This document shows positions 39,305-50,907 of a stretch of DNA of 64,000 nucleotides, piece by piece. The notes beneath the pieces are model-generated. The model had not been told where the DNA came from, did no database searches, and worked only from the letters and a program-made list of their open reading frames with translations. This stretch comes from Polytrichum commune. Taxonomy: Eukaryota > Streptophyta > Polytrichopsida > Polytrichales > Polytrichaceae. Numbering within the stretch: the stretch's first letter is position 1; each line of letters opens with the position of its first letter. The stretch covers positions 9,178,501-9,242,500 of the forward strand of contig OX485808.1 of NCBI GenBank assembly GCA_950295325.1. The letters run 5' to 3'. A program made the translations under genes and the position numbers.

Positions 39305-39334
39305 TAGTCATTTTTTCATGTTTTCCTTGTAGTG
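39305..39334 (-). repeat. CACTA right terminal inverted repeat
   Basis: Ends in ...ttttccttgtagtg; its reverse complement starts CACTACAAGGAAAACATG. It is followed by the second GTT of the target duplication. Confidence 0.97.
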
Positions 39335-40800
39335 GTTGGAATGTTTTTGGCATTTCGTTAATGATATGGTATGTAGGTCTTGGGTTTGGGGAAATATCTC
39401 TAGCAAGTAGAATGAGGGTAGAGGAGTCCCACATGTAATAATGAATAGTTTTACATTTGGATTTTTAAAGGTGTGTTAATGATATGTGGAGGAAGGTTGC
39501 TATGATGTTTGTGTTTACCATGAAAGTGGTTAAGTTGTTGTTGTATGCATGTTGGGGGGTGGTGTATATGAGTATGTTGGATGTACTTCGTATGTATATG
39601 GAGTTTGCCTTTGGTGATATATCGGTGGGTGTGAAAATGTAGAGGCAACCTTGGTCATAGGTGGTATTTGCATGATGTGTGTTTCTCATTGTGCGGTATT
39701 GGTGTTGATGATCTTTGTGGTTGTTGGATGTTTGTGTGAGGTGTGAAATAGACTTGTTAGTATGAGAGCGTGTAGTATGCATTTGAGATGAATGTGTTTG
39801 TGAAGGACTTTATTAGGTTTGGAATGGGGGTAAGATGCATGTGTTTTCTTTTTATTCATATGTTAATGTGGTTTGTGTAGGCGTGGATATTTGTGATTTT
39901 TGTTAGTAGAAATTTTGGAAAGATGATAAGAATTCATGTAAGAAGCTTGAGCTCTTTATTGATATAAATATAGATAGTATATAAAGCAAATCGAATGAGC
40001 CATTGATGTGAGCCTATGAGAGAGAGCTATTCATGATATATGTTATAGCCTTGGTGATTATTGTTGGTTGGTGGTGGGTTGTGAAAGCCCGGAGAGGCTT
40101 GGAGTTAAGATAGTGTTCCTCCAATGTACATTGCCTGGTGGACAATTGAATGGTTATGGGCTGGAAGGCTTGGGAGGGTGGTGGCCAAAGATTGTGCTAT
40201 AGCTTGTGGGCGTTGGTTTGAGAGTTGGATCTACATAGCCATTGCTCCTATAGCCATAGCGATGCTTGCAGTTTGAACTTTGAGTATGTTGGTTGCAACC
40301 TCCACGTATTTGTCCGAATTGAGGTTGATTGTGGACAAAATTGTGACAAGTTTCCCATCAAACTTCTCCTCCCAAGCTTGCATTATGCGGTTGAAGCTTT
40401 GTGATTGGTGGGTTGGTAACTGCAGAGTTATGCACTACTTGAATTTTTTGTGCAATTACATCTTGGGTTGGGGTTTGGGCTAAGCGGACAATTATTTGGT
40501 TTTGTTATGAATTGTCAATGCCTAAGTGGTGAGGTATAAAATCGACACACCCCCGAGGATATAGGCATATTTTTATGAACCACTTGGTGTAAACCGTGGC
40601 GTTGAGACATTGTATGTGACGCCATTTGGCTTGTCTATCCTCCTTGTGGTTGGGGGGGGGGGGTGTGAGGCCAAACCCACCACCCTTAAGCGTCCTAGTC
40701 CGGGTGATGGCTTTGTGAGTCACATGTGTAGCACCAAATTCACAATATCATGGTAGGTACCCTTCATGTTAATGAACATCCCATGGCTCAAGATTGTGAT
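39335..40800 (-). pseudogene. LINE ORF1 C-terminal part and ORF2 start, decayed
   Basis: The minus-strand frame at 40505-40723 contains QAKWRHIQCLNATVYTKWF and CVDFIPHHLGID, followed by broken frames with VRLAQTPTQDVIAQKIQ. I judge this to be nucleic-acid-binding ORF1 sequence of a LINE. Closer to 39335 an open stretch reads LARDISPNPRPTYHIINEMP and runs straight into the CACTA insertion. A run of 12 G (40652-40663) has expanded inside. The A/C-rich sense strand matches the endonuclease and RT pieces. Confidence 0.6.
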
Positions 40801-42289
40801 ACTTTATTACTGCTTGTTTCTTGAACAAGTGGGGCATTAGTCTTCTCTAGGGTCCACCCTGCACCCTTGGCCACACATGCCATTAAAGATATGCCTCTAG
40901 CACCCTTAATCTTCACTCCCCTTGCCTTCCCCTTGTTAGGATCATTCATCTTCTCCATTCTTGTAAATGTAAGTTATTTTGACCAAGAGGTTGCAAGTGT
41001 TTAAAAACACTGTTCTCAATAATCAATCTCAATTACACTTACTTGTGGAGCAACACCTAAAACTATCTAGTCTAATAAGTCCAACACCCACACATGTACC
41101 ACGTCATCAAAAGGTAGTGTGACGTGGCCATCATTTAATCTTGGTGATACCACCCAAAATTAAGCCAAGCTTTAGGCCACTAACTAGTCTCCACTAAACC
41201 AATCCCAGCTAGTAGTAGCTCTCGGCCACAGTCCAGAGTTAGCTCCAACGCTACCAAGTTCAAACCAGCCTTCGGCCACAGTCCAGAGTTAGCCCAGCGC
41301 TACCAAGTTCAAACGAGTCCTTGGCCACAATCCAGAGTTAGCTCCAGCGCTACCAGGTTAGAACCAGTCCTTGGCCACAGTCCAGAGTTAGCCTCCAGCG
41401 CTACCAAGTTCAAACCAGCCTTCGGCCACAGTCCAGAGTTAGCTCCAGCGCTACCAGTTCAAACCAGCCTTCGGCCACAGTCCAGAGTTAGCTCCAGCGC
41501 TACCAAGTTAGAACCAGTCCTTGGCCACAGTCCAGAGTTAGCCCAGCGCTACCAATTGGCTTAAGCCTAATTAATCAACCCTACCCATCTCCTAATCAGG
41601 CTTTTTGCCTAAGTGCCGACTTGTGAGCTCTTGGCCATCCTAAGCTAACCCTCTAAGCAACTAACTACACACATTAATCCCCTCAAATTCCCTAATGGTC
41701 CAAGCTAGTCCTAACATTCTAACTCCACTAACTTCTACCTAATTCCACATATGGCATTAAACTCTAAGAGCTTCCTCCGCTTGAGAGGTGTAAGAGAGGG
41801 AGCTTAACTACTTAGCTTCACTAAGACTAATAACCCACACACGTGGCTCAAGCTCTTAAGAGCTTGCTCCCTTGAGAGCGCTTGATGGAGAGAGAGGAAA
41901 ATGAGAGAGAAAACACCTTAAGTAGCAAAGAGGGAGAGAGGGAGAGAGGGAGAGAGAGGTGAGGATAGGGTGAGAGGATTAGCACCTCCATTTACAATCC
42001 CTTAACCTTCACCTCCAAAGTAGGGACTAATCCCCATCCACCAAGCTTCCTTCTTCCTAAACTAACAAGGTGGATCCAAAAGTGGGCATTTAACCCGCGG
42101 AGCTCACCTTGCTTCACCTTACCCCCTACTCACATTATCAAGGCATACTCTTATTGAAATCAACCTTGAAATAATCACACAACACCACCTAATGCCTAAA
42201 GTTAAATCCACACCACACTTCACTCTTTTTATGTTTTGTGAATAATCATAACTCATCAAAGTCAAACTAAAATTGGTTTCGAAGAGTTA
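40801..42289. mobile_element. ~1.5-kb insertion interrupting LINE ORF1
   Basis: ORF1-like sequence on the minus strand stops near 42290 and resumes near 40800. Between them lie the 50-bp minisatellite, a GA-rich simple repeat (about 41930-41960) and, on the minus strand, a short open frame beginning MEKMNDPNKGKARG near 40970-40800. The arrangement resembles a retroelement LTR/leader followed by the start of gag, but I could not identify LTR ends, a primer-binding site or a target duplication, so the class is unresolved. Confidence 0.4.
41223..41554. repeat. 50-bp minisatellite, seven copies
   Basis: 'cggccacagtccagagttag' or its variant with 'tggccaca' starts units at 41223, 41273, 41322, 41372, 41423, 41472 and 41522. 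The period varies between 49 and 51 bp through 1-2 base indels around 'agcgctacca'. Confidence 0.95.
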
Positions 42290-43010
42290 ATCACCACATG
42301 TGGGCACCATTTTGGGCTCACAGGGGGGGTTGTCTGGAACTCACTCCAACGATGTCGTCTTCACCAAATAGCGTCTTGATGGTTCTCACTATGGCTTATT
42401 GCAACTCAATTTGGGGGAGATTGTTGACAACTAAGGTTGTGCCAACACGTACCTCAGACAGGCTAGCATCCCGATCATGTGTTACACTAACCTTGAGTTT
42501 CTCATGGTTGTAGAGTAGGCCATGGTCTAAGATCGAGTCTCTTGCTTCCTTGGTGGCTAGAGTAAGAAATGCATAGTCCTTCAATACTTCCGGTTTTGTC
42601 AAAGTCAAGAACTCAATTTGTTGGCCTCCATAGTAGTATTTGTGTACTAGTGCAATGAAGATGCTATATGCAATGTGGTCACCTTGTGTGTCACCTTTGA
42701 TGTGGAGTCAAAGATTTCGCGCCTTTGTGACCAACTCAAAGTTTTTCAACTTTACCGATGACCCACTTTCCCCCTTCAAGTTCCATCATGAATGCACATT
42801 CTCCTCTCAATAGTGTTAATCCATCTTTGACTGGACCCTTGAGATACAGCTTGAGAAAGCCCACCTAATTCTTGGTGATTTAGTTCAAACCAATATCAAT
42901 TGGGCTTAAGTAATTTGTATCAAGAAGTATGTTCATCTTGTGTAGACGGTTGAAGCACGAACTTTGGGCATCTCTTTTGCTCATGTTTTTGAATATGGTG
43001 TTGAATAGTG
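42290..43010 (-). pseudogene. LINE ORF1 N-terminal part, decayed
   Basis: Minus-strand reading gives GFLKLYLKGPVKDGLTLLRG, then MMELEGGKWVIGKVEKL, and after a frameshift an open frame (42396-42608) with KDYAFLTLATKEARDSILDH and GTTLVVNNLPQ. The layout suggests consecutive RNA-binding-type folds as in ORF1 of plant LINEs; this is inference. Stops and one frameshift are present. The next ORF1 segment lies at 40.8-39.3 kb beyond an insertion. Confidence 0.6.
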
Positions 43011-45660
43011 ATATGGAAGTCCTCGGATAACCCGGGGAGCAAACACGGTCAAGTATATGGGAAAAATTCTCTAGTATACTAAAATTTTACAATTTTTTTT
43101 GGTCAACTACCTAAAGTAGTGGTAAAGTCTTATTTAATCGGATTTTTTGATGGTGTCCTCTATTGTTTTGTTAGGCACTCAAATATAGAATATCAACATG
43201 ATATTCTCAAAATTTATTGTTAAAAGTATTTCTCAAAAGGTAATGATCAAATTTGGTTTTGGACATAGATTTCATGACCTTAAATATTTTGAAGTTGGAT
43301 TTTTTTTTCATCTTCCTTGAAATTGTTATAAACCTAAGGGCACCATTACAAAAAAAAAAAAGATAAAACATCAATTTAATGTAGTTTTATCATATTTCAA
43401 ACAAATCTAAACAATTATGTGTTCAATATGTGTTGTTGTTGGTTGCACCGGGTTGTTGGGGCTTTGCTTCCTTGATATGGTTGTTGTGCATTTTTCTCCT
43501 AAAAGTTTTGTTGATCGTGCCTTTGTTGGCCATTTTCTATTGTGGGACCTCTTTTGGTGATGGTAGTTGTAGGTGTAAGCTTTTGGTGCGATGTCTATTG
43601 GAATTGTTGATACCGGTCTGGGGATGGTTGCGAGGTGGGCTGATGTTGAGGATGTTGTCGAGGTTGTGGTTGTGAGGGGCATGTTGGATACGTATTGGTC
43701 TAATACTGGTTGTGAGACTCCGTTAGTGGGAGTTGATATCTGGCGGGAGGGGCCTTCAAGGAGGGTTTCGGTAGTATAATGCAGCTTCGTAGTATCATGT
43801 ATAGATGCGGGTCGTCCACGAGGTTGTTCAGCAGGTTGTGGTTGAGGTTGTATTGAGTGGAGAAGTCCCTAGTGCTTGCGGTGATGGTGAGGCCGGAAGT
43901 GGTAAGTGCATATCTCTATCTTGTTCCTTGCAGTTGTAGATTGATAGGCTTGGTGATGTTGTTTTGGTTGTTGGGTTTGTTGATATAGGTATGAGATTGA
44001 GGGTGGTAGTGTGTGGGTGAAAGGAGTGGCAATCCATATCAGCTGGGTGGTGGTTTTGGTGTCAGGTTGATATTAAGGTTGTGTGTGTATTTTGTCTGTG
44101 CTGATTTGTTGTATTTTGTTTGGTTGTTTTTGTTTGGGGGACGCCTTGCTGTGTTGTGAGGTGATTTGTCGGTGTGTGATCAAGAATGGTGTTTTGACAA
44201 GGTGGGAGGTGTTTTTTTTGTAGTAGCAAGGAGGCTAGTGTGTTGGGTTTTGGGGTTGGTTTTGTTTGTATCAATTGGCATTTTTGCTTCTTATGATGTA
44301 ATCATTATGATTGTTTTATTGAGATACCAAATTTTTTTGTTGTGTATGGGCCAATGTTGTTGATCTTGGTGGTGGTTTGTGTAGATTGTGGTTGTAAGAG
44401 GTGGGCTTCCTTTTGGAGTTCAAAGTGGGACCACTAGGATGATTTGGATATGTTCTTAAATTAGGGTTAAGTATAGGAGCGGCTAGGGATACTATATCTT
44501 GTAGTGAGTTTGATGAGTATTGTTGAATTTCTTTGAAAGCTTATTTACGGTTTGAGAGGATGCATATTGGTTTTTGTTGAGATTATAGGGTTGGTGCCTA
44601 CCGGTAAGGAGATTGGTGGCAAGCTTGGTGGTAAAGTTTGGTGGAACAACTTCAGAGAAGGTTTTGATTGTGGCAACAATAGAGTTAGGAAGAGGAGGTC
44701 ATGTAGATTTGATTTGAATGAGTAGGTATTGTTGTATATCAAAGGATTACGGACAAAGATTGCAAAATGACATTGATGTGTTATGTAGGATAAAAAACCT
44801 ATTTGTGCGAGTATGGTGAGGGTTAAACAAACCCTATTGTGATTTAGTAAAGCAAATCTTCTTCTTCTTCTCCAAACTCAATATCCCTTGACAATCCTTA
44901 ATAGTCCTTTGTTTGAAATTTTGGTATATGAGGAAAGTAACAACATTCTTGATTCCATGAGGAAATTTTGCAATCTTAAACAAGTTATGCATGCAATACT
45001 TTTGGCCAAAGTACAATTGATTTCAATATATACTTCCCTGTGTACTTGAATTGTGATTCATTTTCTAGGAGAAAAGAACATTCAAATAATTTGATAGAGA
45101 TCAATGACAATGTTGCTTTTTCTAACTGAATGGATACATCCCATATTCTAACGTTCATAACATTACTTTGTGAGTGAACTTTGAATCAGGTATTCAAACA
45201 ATACAATAGTATACATCTTGGATTTGAGGCCAAACCACAGTAATTCAGGGAGTATAACGATACCATTTATATACATGCAAATGGGATCCAGTTAATACTG
45301 TGGGCCAAAAGTTAACGTGTATAGGAAGTAACGTGGCCCATTGTATTTTATGTGTGACTTGAGGATTAGGGTTGCTTGTAATTTCAAGAAATGTTAATAC
45401 TCAAATTAAAAAAATTAATATATAGAATAATGTTGATTTTTTTGATATTATAAATTTCAGCACACAATAATCCATATTTTGTAAAGAACCTTGCTTCTAT
45501 ATTCCTAGTTCTAAACATATGATATTGTGGGTTCAAAAATGACATGAATCAAGAAAATGTACATCAATCATAATTATCGTGATGTGCCAAATTTGTAATG
45601 AGCTATAGAGTAGATGATGTGTATGGTGTAGTGAGTGACTAGAAGGAGTCCTAGAATCAT
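43011..45660. other. G/T-rich plus strand with low-complexity minus-strand frames
   Basis: Between about 43400 and 44750 the minus strand reads Thr/Asn/Pro/Gln-rich frames (43407-43682, 43828-44037, 44062-44274, 44545-44742). Composition matches the LINE sense strand, so this may be a low-complexity part of ORF1 or of a second copy. No domain is recognisable. 44760-45660 is ordinary AT-rich DNA. Confidence 0.35.
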
Positions 45661-46190
45661 GTGGATAAACACGTACATAGTATAAAGAATCCCCGCCATG
45701 TTATTGGGATGTGGACGGCCAGGTGAACCCACTTGCAACTTCCAACTGCTTGAGAAAGAGCACCCTCTCTAGTTGCCACTCAGTGATTGCGAGGTAATTA
45801 ATGTGGGCCAATGATGAATAGTGTGGGTTGCACTAAATAAGATATTTAGTATAGTGTGACTTTAACGTTTTATTCGCCAATTCAAAATATGTATCACTTA
45901 CTGGCAACTACTGAGTAGGGGGAGTTCTCAAGTTGGGTGTGGATAAACGTGTACGTAATGTAAAGAATCCACACCATGTTATTGGAATATTGAAGGATAG
46001 GTGAGCCCACATGCAACTTCTAGCTATTTCAGAAAGGGCACCCTCTCTAGTTGCCACTCAGTGATTGCAAGGTAATTAATGTGGGCCAATGATGAATAGT
46101 GTGGGTTGCACTAAATAAGATATTTAGTATAGTGTGTCATTAACTTTTTATTCACCGAATCAAAACGTGTGTTACTTACTACACTAAAAA
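45661..46190 (+). repeat. 278-bp direct repeats, two copies plus remnant
   Basis: Copies start with 'gtggataaac' at 45661 and 45939. They share long blocks such as 'accctctctagttgccactc' and 'aatgtgggccaatgatgaat'. A partial third copy (start block only) lies near 46430-46510. A diverged reverse-orientation relative is at about 50745-50890. Confidence 0.9.
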
Positions 46191-48912
46191 TTGTATCTAG
46201 TGTCTCTTACTATTTGAAATTACACAATGCTACAACTGTTCATTGTATATCTCATCTTTTAACAACAAAAGACAAATGAAACATTTCAACACTATAGAAC
46301 ACCAACATATTTACTTGGTACAAATTTACATAAAGAACAAAAAACATATAGTGTTGTGTTACTCTAAATAGTTCGTGACATCAAATACAATATTTAGTGT
46401 AGCATTAACTGAGTAGGGGTGTATTCTCAAGTCGGATATGGATAAACATGTACATAGTGTAAAGAATCCATGCAATGTTAAGGGGCCCACATGTTACCTC
46501 CAACTTTTTTCGATAAAGGCCTTGGGAACCCCTTAACTTTACATTGGTGGGTCTGCCGTCATTTCGGAGTAAGTTAAGAGCATCCAAAGCGATTGGGAAG
46601 GTAATAAGTTAGTTGCACATCCGTCACGTGGACCTTGTTCTAAGTTACGTGGGGTCTTACGTTCCGATGCCACTCACATGTGGGAAGCTCTTTATAATAT
46701 TATAAAACCGGATTAAAAATCGGACCTCCCTTGATTTAGTTATGAGTATAGAAGGTGCATGTGTGCGGATTCTTTGATTGAATATCTACAGTACATTAAT
46801 ATGTGCAATTCGGCTGTCTTTGGCGAATAAGTTGTTTCTTAGTCATTAACCCTTTGCAAATAAGTTATTCTTTTATCTTGAGTTTAAATTAGATCAAATT
46901 TTTTTAAAATTTTTTGTTTATCAATCTAGATGACAACAACAATTTACAAAATATTTCATTTTTTATATTTTATTGTGGTAACAAATATTCCCTAAACACC
47001 TAAACTCAGGGCAACCGGCATAAATTGCACACGGAAACTCTAGTGGATGGAAACTCTAGCTTGATGGATGAATTTGTTGATTGTTCACGCCAACTATATA
47101 TCATCTTTTTGAGTAGGGGTTCATATTTCCCCCTCCACCCTCAATTTCATGAAGGACTTTGCTTGGGAGATTTCTTCCAAGATTTTGAGACAAGATGGAG
47201 GTGGAATTCCATTCCACACAAAGTTTTGAAGGCTCCGCCTCGAGGAGAGAGAAGTTGGGGGTCTAGGGTAGTGTAGGAGCCTTTAGATGTGTCAGACTAT
47301 AATGGACGGTTGAGATCTTTTTAGCCCACAACCATGTAGTAGGCATTTACAGCAGATTAGTGATGCGAGTGGATTAGGGAAGAAGGAAGGAAAGGCGAGA
47401 AGAAAGATAGAATGGAGGAGAGATTTTACTTGACTATATGTACATTGAGAGTTGCGATTAGTTGGGTCTTTGCGAATAGATTGCGTCTTTTACACATGCA
47501 AGCTACCTTGGGTCCAAACCAAATCACAAAATTGAAGTTAACAACAAGATAATTTCATTTTTGTTGTCTCCAAAGCTCCATTGGGCACTTGGCCTTCAAT
47601 GACCTTTGAGGGCTAATAAATCTCACATTTTTTTACTCAAGATTGAACCCAAAGCTTGAAATATGGGTTCTCAAATTGGGTGGAGTCTTTTCTAGAGTCA
47701 AGACCAACAAGATTTGGCTGGAATTCTACCACATTTTTGCCACCTCATTTTATCATGCTTTGGGCCCTAGTGTAAACTCTTTGGGTCCAAAATCTTGCTC
47801 TCAATCAATAAGATTGCTCAATTTTAGAGTTTCTACGGTCTAGGACTATAGTGAAATCGCACACTTAGAGTGAGCTCTAAGAAAATAGTGTGGTCTACTT
47901 TAATCAACATTTTTTGTACTTGCATGCAAAGTCTTTGCCCGTGTTGCTAACTTGCACATTACGGCACGGAACATTTTGATTTTTGAGATTATCATAATCG
48001 CTTTCATCACGAATGGATGATTGGTCAAAGGACCACGAGTTTGTTACCCAGATAAAGAGTTGGAAAAAGAGGTTAAAATAAAATTTAATGGTTTATACAT
48101 TCTTAGTGTCCCACCACTTATAATCTTCCAAAAAGCTAGTGGGTTAAGGTAGACATGCCTTACTTGACAGGACTCTTAAGTGGTTCTAACATGTGTTCTT
48201 ATTCAAGCATGAAATATATATATATCCAAAAGATGTCTAAGAAATTCTATGAGGAACACTTTAAGTATTCAAACAAGAATTTGCCTACCTAAAGGGGTTG
48301 TATAGTTTATGTGCCCTTAACACACTTTTGGGCACTTTCTCATTCTTCACATTATATGCAGAGAGATGATCCTAACATAAATGAGAAACCCATACATATT
48401 CGTGGAAGAGTTTTGACTTAGGATTTGTGACACCCATGTTTGATAAAAGCATGTCTTGAATACGATCGTGACTAATTTAATCCACCTTAAGCTTGAAAAG
48501 TTTGGCATTGTGGAGGGTTCCTAACATTTTCACCTTCAACGTACATGTTTTGAACAGATCTTTGACCAATAGTTTTGGACTGTAACTTATGTGGTATACA
48601 TTTGATGTGCGGCCCTGAATTCTTTAGATTAGTGTCGGCCAAAGAATATGAATTTGAAGACGTCTGAAGACATTGATTAGACATTGATGTGGGTCAAGGT
48701 TTATCCATCGATTTGAAAGTTGACAAAAATAGTGAACTATCTTATAACAAGCAATTGATTCTTTGAGCTACATTATTTAATTCTTGAAGTAAAACAAAGG
48801 TCTTGATTTACTCTAAGTAGAAGGATCCAGGCCCGGAGTGATCAAAGCTAGAGCACCAACAGAGATTCTTACAGACAAATGTACATCTTAAATATACTAA
48901 ACCCTAAACCTT
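46191..48912. other. Intergenic, no gene seen
   Basis: Short frames only. The 'aatcggacctcc' block near 46720 is shared with the R1 copy at 22.3 kb. Nothing else is recognised. Confidence 0.5.
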
Positions 48913-49267
48913 GCCCCAGGCTAGATCACATCTTCATTTGGTTGGGCCCCGCCCTCCTACACCTCCTTCACTACCTGGTCTTCCTGTCCGCACCTGCGTG
49001 GGAATTTTTCCTTGTTGGGAACTAATGTGACAATACCCGGTCACTTAAGTCATTAAGCTCCTTTGGCATGTGAAGGAACTCCATCAATTAACTTGAGAAT
49101 AATGAAAGTGATGTTAACTTGAATATTTGTAATTTTGACCGGGTATTGTCACATCATTTCCCACTGAGGAAGAGTTCCCATGCAGGTGCGGGCAGGAACA
49201 CCAGGCAGTGAAGGAGGTGTGGGAGGGGCGGAGCGTAGCCAAATGAAGATGTGATCTAGCTTGGGGC
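48913..49267. mobile_element. Mutator-type MITE, copy 2 (355 bp)
   Basis: Same family as 23479-23836 and 57546-57900, with tips GCCCCAGGCTAGATCACAT and its inverted partner ending ctagcttggggc. The flanks 'ctaaacctt' (48904-48912) and 'ctaaaccct' (49268-49276) agree at 8 of 9 bases, a 9-bp target duplication. Arms of about 130 bp surround a loop carrying 'ggcatgtgaaggaactccat'. It is non-coding and would need a transposase supplied from elsewhere. Confidence 0.92.
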
Positions 49268-50907
49268 CTAAACCCTATGTATTAACCACGTCTCTTTTGG
49301 TTGTAGGGGAACGAGGATTAGGGTTCAACGTTATCATTACGCCTGAGTCATCCCAAGTTCCAACTTAATCTCACCAAACTAAGCCTGGGTCTCACACTAA
49401 TTTTAGGGTCAAACATGCTAAAGGAATGGAATCTCCAAGATATAAGGAGTTCCCACCTTTCTTACGTTCAACTGGCATGGCTCCCACAAATTCTTGACTA
49501 CATTGATTATCCCAATTAGTGTGTGTTACTATTTGGAGTTATGCAATGCTATAACTAATTAATGAGAACGTACTGCTTTACAAAGCAAAGTCATATGTGT
49601 TCTATGATGTCCGAACAACCTGTTGAATTTCGCTAGTAAAAATTGAGCTCCTGAGTAAGACATTTTTGCATAGCGTAACTCCGAATAGCAACACGCATTG
49701 ATTGGGATCATAGTGCGGTGACCACTAAATCAAGAGCCACATGCAACAATAGGACCATTTATAGAATAGTTTGTTGCTCTGTCACCTCCTAATGGATGAG
49801 TTTATGTAGATACAACGAATCCTTGGCCTACATATAAGTCATTAGAACAATAAACGCAAGCTTGCTAGCAATCCTCATTCTTGATTGGCAATACATGTAA
49901 AGTGATTCCTATTTAATCTTTTTGGATGCCAAACTTACCATGTAAGAATCATGACTTGGTTAATTTTTTTGTGGTTGGGTAGACCCAATGATTGCCATTA
50001 TTTTGAACGTATGCAAACTTTTCCAAATCAATGTTGGATTGTGGGTGGGCACCACCACTAGTTCCATCCCATTGCAGTATATTACATAATACTACATAAT
50101 AGAGTACTGATGTGCACCGCTTTTACTTTCTAGACTAGTTGATTTTATAGTAACTTGACCACGTGATCCTTGTAGTGTTGGTCTCAACCAAAGTGAACTC
50201 AAGGAGAACACCAAAACACCTCATCAATTTCAAGACAAATAATAAATTTCTTGATTGAAGATGCCACATGTCATGTAGTGGTTGGTTGGAACATGTGATT
50301 ATGACAATACTTAATTTTTGGCAAGAATAGTGCAAAAATGGATTGATATGGGAGACATGGTGGGACACATGGAATTCATTCTAAAGCCAAAACCAAAAAG
50401 CACCCTAAGGGAGTCTTCAGAATGATGTAATACTAAGACTCAAGAGTGTTGAAGTTGTCATAATAACCTTCTCTATTGATTTCGTTGCCACTCCTTGACT
50501 CATGTAATAATAACTTGACTGCATATGATGTGGCTCGTGAGGACCTTATACACAATGGCAAGCGGGCAACACGTGCACAAACTTGTGCATAGATACATTG
50601 TCTAGAATTGTCTAAAAGTAGCCCTGACATTGATTGTTGACACTTATCGGGTTCCATGGCATCTAGATAAAGGGGCTCTAGTAAAAAAATTTACTAGTAT
50701 TACTAAAGGGTGGAATCATTCCACCATGATTCTCCTACACTAGGCATCTTTGTGTGCGGCCCACACTATGCATCATCAACCCACATTACTTATGTTGCAA
50801 CTACTAGGTGGCAACTAGAGCAAGTGCCACACTAGAATCACAAAGACTACTCTACTTAACATGGTACACTAATTTGAATGTCACACTAAATCAAATGCTT
50901 CTAAAGT
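49268..50907. other. Intergenic, no gene seen
   Basis: AT-rich DNA with short unsupported frames. About 50745-50890 is a reverse-orientation relative of the 278-bp repeats at 45.7-46.2 kb. Confidence 0.5.

Larger units (their letters stand above)
33101..39334. mobile_element. CACTA (En/Spm) DNA transposon, 6234 bp
   Basis: The termini begin CACTACAAGGAAAACA and form 30-bp inverted repeats (33101-33130 and 39305-39334) with a single mismatch. GTT is duplicated directly outside (33098-33100 and 39335-39337), the 3-bp duplication of the CACTA superfamily. Subterminal TGACTA/TAGTCA motifs are abundant at both ends, the layout of transposase-binding sites in CACTA elements. The interior holds a 104-bp tandem array, a minus-strand transposase remnant near 34.6-34.9 kb and plus-strand coding remnants near 37.4-38.4 kb. 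No intact transposase is present, so it is non-autonomous today. It is inserted in a LINE. Confidence 0.96.

Noticed and set aside
40801-42289. Complete LTR retrotransposon
   Set aside because: No paired LTRs, primer-binding site, polypurine tract or target duplication could be shown, so only an unresolved insertion is reported.
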